Shown here in pieces: positions 26,113-35,866 of a stretch of 64,000 bases of DNA. The stretch is taken from assembly GCF_000067045.1 (NCBI RefSeq), contig NC_010125.1, positions 1,526,001-1,590,000 on the forward strand. The letters run 5' to 3'. The position numbers and the translations under genes were made by a program. Positions within the stretch are counted from its first letter, which is position 1. Every line of letters begins with the position of its first letter. The notes below the pieces were generated by a model. That model was not told where the DNA came from. It was given only the letters and a program-made list of their open reading frames with translations, and did no database searches. This stretch comes from Gluconacetobacter diazotrophicus PA1 5. GTDB lineage: Bacteria > Pseudomonadota > Alphaproteobacteria > Acetobacterales > Acetobacteraceae.

Positions 26113-28224
26113 ATGGCGCAGGATGACGACACCGCGTTCCGTCCCCGACCGGGACGCATCCGCTCGAAGGGCGGTGCGGCGCGTGGTCGCACGGACTTCC
26201 TGGCGGGCATCCGCACACAGGTCCGCCGGCAATCCCTGTTCCCCGGAAAGAGGGGAGGCGGCGGGTCAGGCGACGGCCAGGGCCGCCGCTCATCTTCCGG
26301 GTTGGGTGCGACCTCGCGTGCGGGGAGCGCGTCGCGCTCCGCATCCTACCGTGGCGTGGGACGCGGGCGGGGCGCGTCCTTCGTCCGCGCGCGCGGGATC
26401 GCCGGCTGGCGGCATCAGGTTCCTGGTTCCCGGCGTGTGGCCGTGAAGGCGCGTGTGGTGCGTCAGGCCGGGAAGGGAGGTGGGGCCGCCGCCCATCTGC
26501 GCTACATCCAGCGCGATGGCACGTCCCGCGACGGCGAGCGTGGCGTCCTCTATGGTGCGGAGACCGACCGCGTCGATGCGAAAGCCTTCCTCGAACGCGG
26601 TGCGGACGACCGGCATCAGTTCCGTTTCATCGTCTCACCGGAAGACGCCGACCGGTTGGACGATCTGACGGACTTCACGCGCGACCTGATGACGCGGATG
26701 GAAGCCGATCTCGGCACACGGCTGGACTGGGTGGCGGTGAATCATTTCAACACCGCCCATCCCCATGTCCATGTCGTGGTCAATGGCCGCGACGACCAGG
26801 GCAAAGACCTCGTCATCGATGGCGGCTACATCACCCACGGCATTCGCGAACGCGCCTCCGAATTCGCGACGCTGGAACTCGGTCCCGTGTCCGAGATCGA
26901 GCAGCGGCAGACGCTGGAAGCCGAGATCGACCGTGACCGCTTCACCCGTATCGACCGTGTCCTGCTGGATCAGGCACGAGAAAACCATCTCGACATGCGC
27001 CCTGATAGCGACATCGCATCGTCCGATCTGGTGGACCGGCGGCTGCGCCTGTCGCGCCTCGCGAAGCTGGAACGCATGGGACTGGCCAGCCAGATGGAAC
27101 CGGGCCGATGGACGCTCGATGACCGGCTGGAAGAGCGTCTGCGCAATCTCGGTGAGCGCGACGACATCACGCGGCAGATGCACCGCGCCCTGAAGGCGCG
27201 CGACAAGGGAACAGCGCCGACGCGCGACCCGGCGCATTTCCGCCTTCATGGCGAGGTACCAGAGAGGCCGGTGACGGGACGGCTGGTGGACAGGCACCTG
27301 ACGGAAGAACTGGGGGAGAAGCTGTCGCTGGTGGTCGATGGGATCGACGGGCGGGTGCATCATCTGCGCGGCTTTGATCCTGCCCAGATGGAGGACATCC
27401 CCGGTGGCGCGATCGTGGAAATCGCGGCGGCCCCGGTCCCCGACAAGCCGCGCCCATCCGACCGGGCGATCCTCACCCATACCGAGGATGGGATCTATCG
27501 CCCTTCCGCCCATCTGGAGCGGATGCAGCTCGACCGCTGGAGCATCAAGGGTAACCCGGAAGACCTGATCAAGGGGCATATCCGCCGTCTGGAGGCTCTA
27601 CGTCGGGCGGGGATCGTGGAGCGGCTGGAGGCCGACCGCTGGCGCATCCCGGAAGACTTCCAGCAACGCTCCATCGCCTATGACGCCGCCCGTGCGCCGA
27701 AGGCGACGGTGCGGCTGCTGTCGGCCTTCGATCTGGAAGCGCAGATCGGCTCAGATGGGGCGTCCTGGCACGACCGGCGTCTGGTGGCCGGGATAAGCCG
27801 TGAGGGCGACCGGGTGGAGGCCGGGTTCGGAGGCGAAGTCGGTGACGCGCTGGCGAGACGGCAAAAGGCGCTGCTCGACCGTGGCGATGCCAGCCTTACC
27901 CCGGAGGGCATGGTCCGTTATCGGAAGAACCTGCTGGCGACGCTGGAAGGGCGGGAAGTGGAACGGGTCGGGCAGGCTATGGCCGAGAAGCGGGGGAAAT
28001 TATGGCGACCCCTCGACCGCTTCGAGACCATCCAGGGCACGATGAAAGGCCCGGTCGATCTGGCCAGCGGGCGCTTCGCGGTGCTGGAGAGCGGGCATGA
28101 ATTCTCGCTGGTGCCCTGGCGGCCGGAGATCGGGAAACAGCGCCAGAAGGAGATGGCGATCTCCATGGACGAGCATGGTGGCATCTCCTGGGAACTGGGC
28201 CGGGGCAGGGGGCTTGGCCTATAG
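26113..28224 (+). CDS. rlxS: MobP-type relaxase with DUF3363 domain (RlxS)
   Basis: 703 residues. The N-terminus is basic and Gly/Arg-rich, then RVVRQAGKGGGAAAHLRYIQ, and the HUH metal site HPHVHVVVNG at about residues 216-225. DUF3363 covers the C-terminal half (e.g. RIDRVLLDQARENHLDMRPD, VRYRKNLLATLEGREVERVG). It nicks the transfer origin and pilots the strand into the recipient. In the ICE family the order is traF, rlxS, traG, copG, trbB. Here rlxS looks intact, but traG and all trb genes are missing, so self-transfer is impossible; it could still mobilise an oriT. No oriT recognised. Confidence 0.93.
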   Translation: MAQDDDTAFRPRPGRIRSKGGAARGRTDFLAGIRTQVRRQSLFPGKRGGGGSGDGQGRRSSSGLGATSRAGSASRSASYRGVGRGRGASFVRARGIAGWRHQVPGSRRVAVKARVVRQAGKGGGAAAHLRYIQRDGTSRDGERGVLYGAETDRVDAKAFLERGADDRHQFRFIVSPEDADRLDDLTDFTRDLMTRMEADLGTRLDWVAVNHFNTAHPHVHVVVNGRDDQGKDLVIDGGYITHGIRERASEFATLELGPVSEIEQRQTLEAEIDRDRFTRIDRVLLDQARENHLDMRPDSDIASSDLVDRRLRLSRLAKLERMGLASQMEPGRWTLDDRLEERLRNLGERDDITRQMHRALKARDKGTAPTRDPAHFRLHGEVPERPVTGRLVDRHLTEELGEKLSLVVDGIDGRVHHLRGFDPAQMEDIPGGAIVEIAAAPVPDKPRPSDRAILTHTEDGIYRPSAHLERMQLDRWSIKGNPEDLIKGHIRRLEALRRAGIVERLEADRWRIPEDFQQRSIAYDAARAPKATVRLLSAFDLEAQIGSDGASWHDRRLVAGISREGDRVEAGFGGEVGDALARRQKALLDRGDASLTPEGMVRYRKNLLATLEGREVERVGQAMAEKRGKLWRPLDRFETIQGTMKGPVDLASGRFAVLESGHEFSLVPWRPEIGKQRQKEMAISMDEHGGISWELGRGRGLGL

Positions 28225-28383
28225 CAAGACCACACCACGAGTCGTTGCGGAATGCAGACAAACACCGACAAAAGCCGCCAATTTTACGCCAGGCTACGCC
28301 CCGGTACGATGCCGATCCAACAAGGGCTTGCGCAGGAAAAATTTCAGTTCACTCTATCACCATACCCTCAGAAAACCGGGAAT

Positions 28384-28821
28384 ATGGCGATGACCAGACG
28401 GCAGCGGATGAACGTGTATTGCGAGCCGGGCCTGCTGAAGCAGGTCGAGGCGCTGGCCGAGCGTCGGAAGGTGTCGAAATCGGCGGTGATCGAGGCGGCG
28501 GTGCTGTCCCTCGTGTCCGGTGAGGACGATGGACGCCGGGACGCGGCGCTGTCCAAGCGGCTGGACCGGCTTGGGCGGCGGATCGACGATGTGGACGAGG
28601 CCGTCGCCGTGCTGGGCGAGGCATTCGCGCTCTATACCCGTGCCTGGATGAGGCACCAGCTTCCCATCCCGGCGAACGAGAACGAGGCTGCCAAGGGTCG
28701 GGGCGCGGAGATGTATGCCCGGTTCAATGACGTGCTCGTCCGGCGGTTGGCGAGGGGACAGCGGTTCCTTAACGAGCGGGTGCGGGATGTCGCAGGACAG
28801 AAAAGAGAGAACGATATGTAA
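28384..28821 (+). CDS. CopG/ribbon-helix-helix protein of conjugative elements
   Basis: 145 residues from ATG 28384 (or 28390). RMNVYCEPGLLKQVEALAER then RKVSKSAVIEAAVLSLVS is a ribbon-helix-helix fold. The rest (RRDAALSKRLDRLGRRIDDV, LYTRAWMRHQLPIP, RFNDVLVRRLARGQRFLNER) matches the CopG protein found directly before trbB in these elements. Normally traG lies between rlxS and this gene; only 159 bp separate them here, marking a deletion. Probably an autoregulator of the lost trb operon. Confidence 0.88.
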   Translation: MAMTRRQRMNVYCEPGLLKQVEALAERRKVSKSAVIEAAVLSLVSGEDDGRRDAALSKRLDRLGRRIDDVDEAVAVLGEAFALYTRAWMRHQLPIPANENEAAKGRGAEMYARFNDVLVRRLARGQRFLNERVRDVAGQKRENDM

Positions 28822-29155
28822 ATTGATATATGTAATCAGGACTCGTCTGCAAAATGATCTCAGGTGAGTTTCGCTACAATTTCAGCGTGAGTTTAGGGGA
28901 GATCGTGATCACCGTCGCGAACGACGTGAAAGTGAGCCTTCGGTGAAAGAGACAATAACCGTTCTCTAACGGCAACAGGACTAATGGGGTCATTATCGCC
29001 CCAGATCAGGAGCGTGCAAGCCCTGATTGATGTTATCCGGCGTGATAGATATTCTTTAGTTTCTGTGATCCATGCTGCAGCATGCGGATATGTTCGATAA
29101 TAATCCGTTCTCCATTTTGAGCCACCAAGATCAGAGACCGGAACGAAAGCGTTTA
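28822..29155. other. Non-coding remnant after copG
   Basis: 334 bp without a gene. trbB should begin here but no Walker A ATPase frame is present. Ends in TTA, a target for IS5-type insertion at 29156. Confidence 0.5.
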
Positions 29156-30028
29156 GAGGGTGTTATGTACTTTTGCGGCGCTTGGGTCTAATGGAACTGG
29201 ATGAGCCCTGTTCTGCCTCGCAAGCCGTATCCGTCTGATGTCAGCGACGAGGAGTGGTCGCTGGTGGTTCCTTATCTCACTCTGATGACTGAGGCTGCGC
29301 CGCAGCGAGAGCATTCCCTGCGCGAGTTGTTCAATGCCCTGCGTTACGTGATCCGTTATGGCATTGCCTGGCGCGCCATGCCGAACGACTTCCCGCCGTG
29401 GTCGGCGGTGTATCAACAATCGCAGCGCTGGCTGGCGTCGGGCTGTTTCGAGGCCCTGGCACAGGATCTGCGAGCTTTGCTGCGCCTCGCCTCCGGACGG
29501 GCGGAAGAACCCACGGCCGCGATCATTGATAGCCGTACGCTGCGCTCCACGCCGGAAAGCGGCACCCGTGCCGGTTATGACGGCGCCAAGCGCAAGCGCG
29601 GCTCGAAGGTGCATATGGCGGTGGACACGCTCGGGCACTTGCTCGCTCTTCATGTGACGCCGGCCGATGTCGGCGATCGCGCCGCCGTGGCACGTCTCGC
29701 CGCCGACATCCAGGACGCGACCGGCGACAACGTCACACTCGCCTATGTCGATCAGGGCTATACCGGCGAAGTCGCGGCCGACGCCGCTGCCGCCGAAGGC
29801 ATTGCCCTGCATGTGGTCAAACTGCCAGAAGCCAAGCGCGGCTTTGTCCTGTTGCCGCGTCGCTGGGTCGTGGAGCGATCCTTTGCCTGGGCCACGCGCT
29901 GTCGCAGGCTGGTCAAGGACTACGAAAGATACGCGACCACGCTCGCAGGCTTCCACGTCATCGCATTCGTCGGATACATGCTCAAACATGCCGCACAGAT
30001 GGTCTGACCCTGCCCCGAACGTGCCCTC
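29156..30028 (+). mobile_element. IS5-family element type C
   Basis: Left tip GAGGGTGTTATGTAC after TTA; right tip (reverse strand) GAGGGCACGTTCGGG. Only the first five bases match well, and the right flank AGT does not repeat TTA, so bounds are approximate. Confidence 0.7.
29201..30007 (+). CDS. IS5-family transposase (type C)
   Basis: 268 residues. YPSDVSDEEWSLVVPYLTLM is the DUF4096 N-terminus. Catalytic residues: AAIIDSRTLRSTPESG (Asp), AYVDQGYTGE (Asp) and VVERSFAWATRCRRLVKDYE (Glu). It looks complete. Confidence 0.94.
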   Translation: MSPVLPRKPYPSDVSDEEWSLVVPYLTLMTEAAPQREHSLRELFNALRYVIRYGIAWRAMPNDFPPWSAVYQQSQRWLASGCFEALAQDLRALLRLASGRAEEPTAAIIDSRTLRSTPESGTRAGYDGAKRKRGSKVHMAVDTLGHLLALHVTPADVGDRAAVARLAADIQDATGDNVTLAYVDQGYTGEVAADAAAAEGIALHVVKLPEAKRGFVLLPRRWVVERSFAWATRCRRLVKDYERYATTLAGFHVIAFVGYMLKHAAQMV

Positions 30029-30881
30029 AGTTTTGAGTTAGGGTCTGTGTATTGTTGTATGCCTTGGTGGCGTGTTGAGCGAAAGCCTCTGGCGTCATGC
30101 CATTGAGGCTGGTGTGAGGCCTGACGGCGTTGTAGTCGGCCCGCCAGTCCTCGATGACCGTCCGAGCGTGGGCGATGTTACGGAACAGATGCTCATTGAG
30201 GCATTCGTCGCGGAACCGGCCGTTGAAGCTCTCGACGAACCCGTTCTGCTGCGGCTTGCCCGGTGCGATATAGTGCCACAGCACCGATCGCTTCTGCTGC
30301 CAGGCCAGGATCGCGTTCGATGTCATCTCGGTGCCATTGTCGCTAACGATCATCAGCGGCCAGCCGCGATGCTCGCCGATCCGGTCGAGTTCACGACCGA
30401 GGCGTTCGCCTGATAACGAGGTGTCCGCCACCAGCGCCAGACATTCGCGCGTGTAGTCGTCGACCACCGTCAGCACCCGGAAGCGCCGTCCGTTGTTCAA
30501 TGCATCCGAGACGAAATCCAGGCTCCAGCGCTGGTTCGGCCCGTCGGGCAGCATCATCGGCGAGCGCGTGCCCAGCGCCCGTTTCCGGCCGCCACGCTTG
30601 CGGACCGACAGCCCCTCTTCGCGATACAGCCGGAACAGCTTCTTGTGGTTCATCGTCATTCCTTCCCGGCCGAGCAGGATATGCAGTCGCCGGTAGCCAA
30701 ATCGCCGTCGCTCCCCAGCCAGTTCGCGCAGCCGCCCGCGCGCTGCGGCATCATCCGGGCGGCGTGACGCATAGCGCCAGGTCTTCGGGTCCATGCCGAT
30801 CAGCCGGCAGGCCCGTCGCTGCGAATACTCTTTCTCCCGGATCGCCCAGGTCACGGCTTCCCGCCGCAAACCGGGCGTCAC
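30027..30881 (-). CDS. IS3-family OrfB (integrase-type transposase)
   Basis: 284 residues; rve domain with [20 protein letters not shown] (Asp), [20 protein letters not shown] (Asp) and [20 protein letters not shown] (Glu). N-terminal HTH_21 part has [16 protein letters not shown]. It overlaps OrfA by 4 nt with a GTG start at 30881, but the OrfAB fusion by frameshift is the expected active enzyme. Its TGA (30027-30029) lies just outside the inferred IS tip, so the stop may come from the neighbour. Confidence 0.94.
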   Translation of the reverse strand: MTPGLRREAVTWAIREKEYSQRRACRLIGMDPKTWRYASRRPDDAAARGRLRELAGERRRFGYRRLHILLGREGMTMNHKKLFRLYREEGLSVRKRGGRKRALGTRSPMMLPDGPNQRWSLDFVSDALNNGRRFRVLTVVDDYTRECLALVADTSLSGERLGRELDRIGEHRGWPLMIVSDNGTEMTSNAILAWQQKRSVLWHYIAPGKPQQNGFVESFNGRFRDECLNEHLFRNIAHARTVIEDWRADYNAVRPHTSLNGMTPEAFAQHATKAYNNTQTLTQN

Positions 30882-31175
30882 GAGTTTTTTGCCAGTAGTT
30901 CCTTCAGCGTCGAGACGTCCATCACGCTCTCCGCCAGAAGCCGCTTCAGCTTCGCGTTCTCTTCTTCAAGAGCCTTGAGGCGCCGCGCTTCCGACACCTC
31001 CATCCCGCCGTATTTCGACCGCCAGGTGTAGAAGGTCGCGTCACTGATCCCGTGCTTGCGGCACAGATCCGCAGCCGTAGCGCCCGCCTGATGCTCTTTC
31101 AGGACCCCGATAATCTGGTCCTGCGTAAATCGCGCTTTCTTCATCGTCTGTCTCCAGTGGACAGACCTTACTTCA
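30034..31175 (-). mobile_element. IS3-family element
   Basis: Left tip TGAGTTAGGGTCTGT and right tip (reverse strand) TGAAGTAAGGTCTGT match at 12-13 of 15 positions, giving 1142 bp around two overlapping frames. No target duplication is visible; the left flank belongs to IS5-C and the right flank to an IS fragment. Confidence 0.82.
30878..31144 (-). CDS. IS3-family OrfA (HTH)
   Basis: 88 residues. [20 protein letters not shown] and [20 protein letters not shown] form the [23 protein letters not shown] is the leucine zipper. At its end the coding strand reads GCA AAA AAC TCG TGA (slippery heptamer A AAA AAC, 30884-30890), which allows -1 frameshifting into OrfB, as known for IS3 elements. Confidence 0.94.
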   Translation of the reverse strand: MKKARFTQDQIIGVLKEHQAGATAADLCRKHGISDATFYTWRSKYGGMEVSEARRLKALEEENAKLKRLLAESVMDVSTLKELLAKNS

Positions 31176-31202
31176 ATGCGAGGGCATTTCAGGGGGCAAG
31201 GT

Positions 31203-31800
31203 CAGGACATCAACAGCCCCATCACGGTCCTGGATGTCGGCGGCATGAACGAGGAGAAAGATCAGGAAGCCGCAGGTATCCGTCACAATATGGCGCTTGC
31301 GGCCCTTGACCTTCTTCCCCGCGTCATAGCCCGAAAGCCCGCCACTTTCCGTGGTTTTCACCGACTGGCTGTCAATCACGCCCGCGCTCGGAGAGGCTTC
31401 ACGCCCCTCGATCTCGCGCAGGCTCATGACCAGCACCGTATTCATGACTTCGAACACTCCGGCACCACGCCAGGCGTAAAAATAGCGCCTGACGGTCGAG
31501 ACCGGCGGAAAGCATTTCGGCAGCAGGCGCCACGCACACCCGGCCGAGGCTATGTAGAGCATCGCGTTGACCACCTCGCGCATATCCGTAGTGCGGGGGC
31601 GACCGCCCCGTTTCGCCGGGGGTACAAATGGCATGATCAAAGCCCACTCCCCGTCCGTCATATCCGATGGATATCGCAACCCTTCCCGGCTATGTTCACG
31701 TCGGGCAATACCAGTCCATGTCACCATTCACTCCATCTCTTCGCAAAGACGGATGAATCACAACAGGCTGGTATTGTTCAAAAACTTTCGGATCGGGCTC
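31203..31800 (-). pseudogene. IS5-A copy 2, transposase C-terminus lost
   Basis: The tip GAGCCCGATCCGAAAGTT is at 31783-31800 (reverse strand), and the transposase starts at 31727 (MVTWTGIARREHSREGLRYP). It matches the complete copy up to AADIQDRDGAVDVL at about 31203, then stops at the IS3 border. The catalytic Asp in GVIDSQSVKT is present; the second Asp and Glu are lost. It sits where the PsiE-like gene should end. Confidence 0.9.
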
Positions 31801-32839
31801 TGACGGTTGCCAACATACCGATAAGAAGAATTGGCTCGATACGAATAATACCATGCTGTTTTCCTGTGGACGGCATAATAAATGATCTCTTGAATTCAAG
31901 TGCAATTAAAATTGTAAAAAACATTCCAAAAATTGCTTGAAGATTCTCAGGTGTGGTCGAACTTATTCCGCGTTCGGCAAGCATTATACCAAAGGCCGTA
32001 GCCACTGACTCGTGTGTGAAGTGACGAACGGCGCCGGCTCTGATTCTCTTGATTTTGGGAGGATCTGGCTGATGACGAGAGCGGTGAAGCTACGGGATGA
32101 CTATTCGGCCTCTGAGCTGAGGCGACTTGCGGCGCGCAGCCGGCAGGCGAACGCTGCGCGCCGGCTTCTGGCCCTGGCGGCGATCCGTGACGGGGCCAGC
32201 CGCACCGATGCGGCCCGCGTAGGCGGCATGGACCGCCAGACGCTGCGGGACTGGGTTCACCGCTTCAATGCTGAAGGGCCGGATGGCCTGCGCGATCATC
32301 TGCACGCAGGGCCGGCCTGCCGTCTGAGTGTCGCACAGCAGACCGAATTGAAGGCCCTGGTCGAGGCAGGCCCGGATCGGCAGCGCGATGGCGTGGTGCG
32401 CTGGCGCCGGGTCGATCTGCAACGCGTGATCGAAGAGCGCTTCGGCGTCGTCTATCATGAGCGTCATGTGTCCACTCTGCTGAAACGGCTTGGTTTTTCC
32501 TATGTCAGCGCCCGGCCACGTCACCCGGGTCAGGACGCTGGCGTCATGGAGGCATTCAAAAAAACTTCCCCCGCATCCTGAATGCCCATACCGGCCATCT
32601 GCCCAAGGGCAAGCCGATCGAGATCTGGTTCCAGATGCTATGAGGGCAGACACCGCCGGCAAGAAAGGCTCAATCTCAAGCGTGTCAGCACCAATGACGA
32701 GGGAGTTCCTGCCATGTCATCCGAGAACGCCATTCACATTGCCATCGAACTCAGCGTTTCCTCCTGGCTTGTCGCGGTAAAGACTATCTCGGGAGCCACG
32801 AAATCCCGATTGCATCGCCTCGAAGGTGGAGACGCCTCA

Positions 32840-33768
32840 GAGCCCGATCCGAAAGTTTTTGAACAATACCAGCCTGTTGTGATTCATCCGTCTTTGCGAA
32901 GAGATGGAGTGAATGGTGACATGGACTGGTATTGCCCAACGTGAACATACCGGAAAGGGTTGCGATATCCATCGGATATGACGGACGGGGAGTGGGCTTT
33001 GATCATGCCATTTGTACCCCCGGCGAAACGGGGCGGTCGCCCCCGCACTACGGATATGCGCGAGGTGGTCAACGCGATGCTCTACATAGCCTCGGCCGGG
33101 TGTGCGTGGCGCCTGCTGCCGAAATGCTTTCCGCCGGTCTCGACCGTCAGGCGCTATTTTTACGCCTGGCGTGGTGCCGGAGTGTTCGAAGTCATGAATA
33201 CGGTGCTGGTCATGAGCCTGCGCGAGATCGAGGGGCGTGAAGCCTCTCCGAGCGCGGGCGTGATTGACAGCCAGTCGGTGAAAACCACGGAAAGTGGCGG
33301 GCTTTCGGGCTATGACGCGGGGAAGAAGGTCAAGGGCCGCAAGCGCCATATTGTGACGGATACCTGCGGCTTCCTGATCTTTCTCCTCGTTCATGCCGCC
33401 GACATCCAGGACCGTGATGGGGCTGTTGATGTCCTGGCAGCGATACGCAGGCGCTTTCCCTGGCTGCGCCACATCTTCGCTGATGGCGGCTATGCTGGCG
33501 ACAAATTGCGATCCGCGCTCGCCTCCATGGGAAAATGGACCCTTGAAATCATCAGGCGGTCCGATACGGCGAAGGGCTTTCAGATCCTGCCGCGCCGCTG
33601 GGTGGTTGAACGGACATTCGCATGGCTGGGACGGTGCAGGCGGCTCGCCAAAGACTGGGAACAATCCATTGCTTCCTCAACCGCATGGACATTGATCGCC
33701 TCGATCCGAATGCTCACACGACGGACAGCAAGGCATTGTCACGGTTGAAGAACTTTCGGATCGGGCTC
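32840..33768 (+). mobile_element. IS5-A copy 3 (929 bp, frameshifted)
   Basis: Perfect tips GAGCCCGATCCGAAAGTT at both ends and TCA duplicated at 32837-32839 and 33769-33771. It is one base shorter than the 930-bp copy at 61944: CATACCGGAAAGGG here versus CATAGCCGGGAAGGG there. Confidence 0.93.
32960..33748 (+). pseudogene. IS5-A transposase, N-terminus frameshifted
   Basis: The usual start (MVTWTGIA...) is disconnected by the one-base deletion at about 32954, so only the internal ATG 32960 (MRYPSDMTDGEWALIMPFVP) opens the frame, giving 262 rather than 278 residues. All DDE residues remain. Whether the shortened protein is active is unknown. Confidence 0.85.
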
Positions 33769-34785
33769 TCAGGGCTGCTGAAATTGATCGCGGAGCTTCA
33801 AACGCGCGCGTCGACCCAGCCGGGTGATGTCGCGGAGGTGTCATGCTGTTTCGAGGCCGGCCGCGATGGCTTCTGCCTGTATCGTTTGCTGACAGCGCAC
33901 GGCATCGCCGCGTATGTGCTTGAGCCCACGAGCATTCTGGTCAATCGTCGCGCACGTCGGGCCAAGACGGACCGTCTCGACGCGGAAGGCATGCTGCGTG
34001 TTCTTGCGGCATGGCTCAATGGTGATCGCCAGATATGCAGCATGGTGCGTGTGCCGACGCCCGACGAGGAGGATGCCAAACGTACACACCGCGAACGCGA
34101 ACACCTTGTTCAGGAAAGGCTGCGTATCGAAAACAGAATAGAGGCGCTGCTGTTTACCCAGGGCATCCGGGGTAGACCGTCGTTACGGTCCTGGGAACGC
34201 GACGTCGCCGCGTTGCGCACGGGCGACGGGCGGGAACTGCCGCCGTTCCTTCGTGCTGAACTCGACCGCCTGCGTCGTCGGCTTCTCCTGGCGTTGGAAC
34301 TGATCCGAGAACTGGAAACTGAACGGGCCAAGACACTGGACGCCGCAGCGATGGATGACCGTGTGACTCAAAAGATCGTCTCGCTGAAACAGATCCGCGG
34401 CATCGGCGAGAATTTCGCTGCCGTTCTCGTTCGGGAGGTGTTCTATCGCCGCTTCGACAACCGTCGCCAACTGGCCAGTTACGTCGGCATTACGCCTATG
34501 CCTTATCAAAGTGGCAGCATGGATCGTGATCGAAGCATCAGCCGGGCCGGAAACCCGCGAGCGCGGACGGCGATGATCCAACTCGCCTGGCTTTGGCTAC
34601 GCTATCAGCCCGCAAGCGGGCTCGCCTCATGGTTTCGTGAGCGCGTCGGCACCTTGAAAGGGCGGACACGCCGCATTGCGATCGTGGCCATGGCGAGAAA
34701 GCTTCTGATTGCGCTTTGGCGCTATGTGGAGACAGGATCGATACCGGACGGTCTCGCATTCGGCACCGGAACGACCGCAGAATAG

Positions 34786-35060
34786 ATAGACAGAAGTGCC
34801 GCGGGCCGATCAGTCGTCGGCGGCGATACGGGGAACGCGACCGTCTTCTTCTTTGGTAGCGCCACGCTACCGCGTTTCAGGTGGGTCGCGCGTCGTCGGG
34901 GCAGAGCCTCGTGCAAGAGGCATTATGGTGCGGGTCGCTCGCGCGATCCGACCGCATGTAAGGTGATGCAGCCGCTGCTGCGATACGGAAGGGCCCCGAG
35001 CCCATAAAAGCACCTGACTTAAGACCATAGGGACAGGAGACACGCCATCGCGAAAATACG
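34786..35060. other. Long non-coding right part of IS110-2
   Basis: About 300 bp between the transposase stop and the right end has no gene. IS1111-type elements place their bridge-type non-coding RNA on this side, so this is the place to look for one. The 11-mer ATCAGTCGTCG at 34810-34820 also occurs in the 202-bp repeat after IS110 element 1. Confidence 0.4.
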
Positions 35061-35866
35061 TTGACACCTGAACCCTCATGTAAGGACGAGGCCCGGATCG
35101 GCCAGAAGAACGGCATCGTCCGACAATGGGCCCGGCGTGGCACGCGGCCACGCCAGCCGGCTGATCAGCGCTACGAGAATGCCTGGCTGTTCGGCGCGAT
35201 CTGTCCGGCGCGTGGCAAAGCCGCCGGCCTGGCGCTCCCGTTCATCGGCACCGCCAGCATGCAACTGCACATCGAGGAAATCTCGCGCTGCGTCGTCCGC
35301 GGTGCCCACGCCGTCGTGCTGCTCGATCGCGCAGGATGGCATACCACCGACAAGCTGAAGCTGCCCCGCAATATCAGCCTGATCTTCCTGCCGTCCCGCG
35401 CGCCCGAACTGAACCCGGTCGAAAATGTCTGGCAGTTCCTGCGCGCCAACTGGCTGTCCAACACCGTCTTCGACGGCATCGATCATATCATCGACGCCGC
35501 CTGTTCCGCTTGGAACAAGCTTGCCGCCCTGCCTGACACCATCCGATCCATCGGACTCAGGAAATGGGCACACACGGGTCAGTACCTATAACCGTTGGTA
35601 TTACTACGACCGACACCGTGAGATGAAGAAGGGAAACGCTCGCGATCAGCATGATGATCGCGCTTAGTATCGTCATCACACATTGTTCGAACAGGTCAAA
35701 AATACGTTCTTTGAACATATTGTAAGAAATTCCTCTGGTTTTCGACAGGAATGCCTGGATTTATTCAGATTGAGACAGGTCAAACTTCGCTTTAATTTTA
35801 TACCATTTTTCCATGCACCTTATTTTTGTCGGTATACCACGCCGCTTCGTACGGCGCGATGGATCA

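Larger units (their letters stand above)
32714..34785 (+). pseudogene. IS110/IS1111-family transposase, split by IS5-A copy 3
   Basis: ATG 32714 (GGGAG upstream) gives IHIAIELSVSSWLVAVKTIS and then RLHRLEGGDA, interrupted at 32840. From 33772 it continues GLLKLIAELQTR, CCFEAGRDGFCLYRLLTAHG, RRARRAKTDRLDAEGMLRVL (DEDD), IRGIGENFAAVLVREVFYRR and YVGITPMPYQSGSMDRDRSI to TAG 34785. Dropping IS5-A and one TCA gives GDASGLLKL in frame. The sequence differs from IS110 element 1, so these are two lineages. Confidence 0.92.
32635..35084 (+). mobile_element. IS110-2 (IS1111-like) inside IS630-A
   Basis: Bounds come from the host frame (ccag/gacgag). Subterminal inverted repeats are suggested by ATGAGGGCAGACACC near the left end and ATGAGGGTTCAGGTGTC near the right end (reverse strand), a layout typical of the IS1111 subgroup. 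No target duplication, as expected. Exact tips are uncertain by 1-2 bp. Confidence 0.72.
32072..35591 (+). pseudogene. IS630-family transposase (type A), split by IS110-2
   Basis: N-terminal half from ATG 32072 (MTRAVKLRDDYSASELRRLA) with HTH RDGASRTDAARVGGMDRQTL. At seven A (32558-32564) a -1 shift changes FKKTSPAS-stop into FKKNFPRILNAHTGHLPKGK then PIEIWFQ. The frame breaks at 32634 and resumes at 35085 with DEARIGQKNGIVRQWARRGT, a DRAGWH block and PELNPVENVWQFLRANWL, the Tc1/mariner-like DDE. Removing IS110-2 joins WFQ to DEARIG in frame. Confidence 0.9.
31987..35598 (+). mobile_element. IS630-A element containing IS110-2 containing IS5-A copy 3
   Basis: Imperfect inverted tips: left TACCAAAGGCCGTAGCCACT and right (reverse strand) CCAACGGTTATAGGTACTGA, sharing TACCAA-GG--TAG--ACTGAC when the flanking TA is counted. 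TA lies on both sides (31985-31986 and 35599-35600), the known IS630 target duplication. Removing the inner elements leaves a normal-size IS630. Confidence 0.82.
31801..35718 (-). pseudogene. PsiE-like membrane protein gene, split by IS630-A and cut at the 3' end
   Basis: The N-terminal part starts at ATG 35718 (MFKERIFDLFEQCVMTILSA, IIMLIASVSLLHLTVSVVV) and runs to the TA at 35599-35600. The C-terminal part resumes at about 31986 (MLAERGISSTTPENLQAIFG, MFFTILIALEFKRSF, EPILLIGMLATVR) and is cut by IS5-A at 31800. Joining the flanks with a single TA gives a continuous frame: ...SVVVIMLAERG.... The pattern LQ.IFG...LIALEFK is typical of PsiE, a phosphate-starvation-induced membrane protein of unknown activity. 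It lies upstream of nothing co-directional except kup. Confidence 0.75.

Noticed and set aside
29156-31175. IS5-C plus IS3 as one composite transposon
   Set aside because: Ends do not match each other, no shared duplication, and they are simply adjacent.
32820-32960. IS5-A copy 3 as a fully intact element
   Set aside because: Tips and duplication are perfect, but a one-base deletion near 32954 disconnects the normal start.
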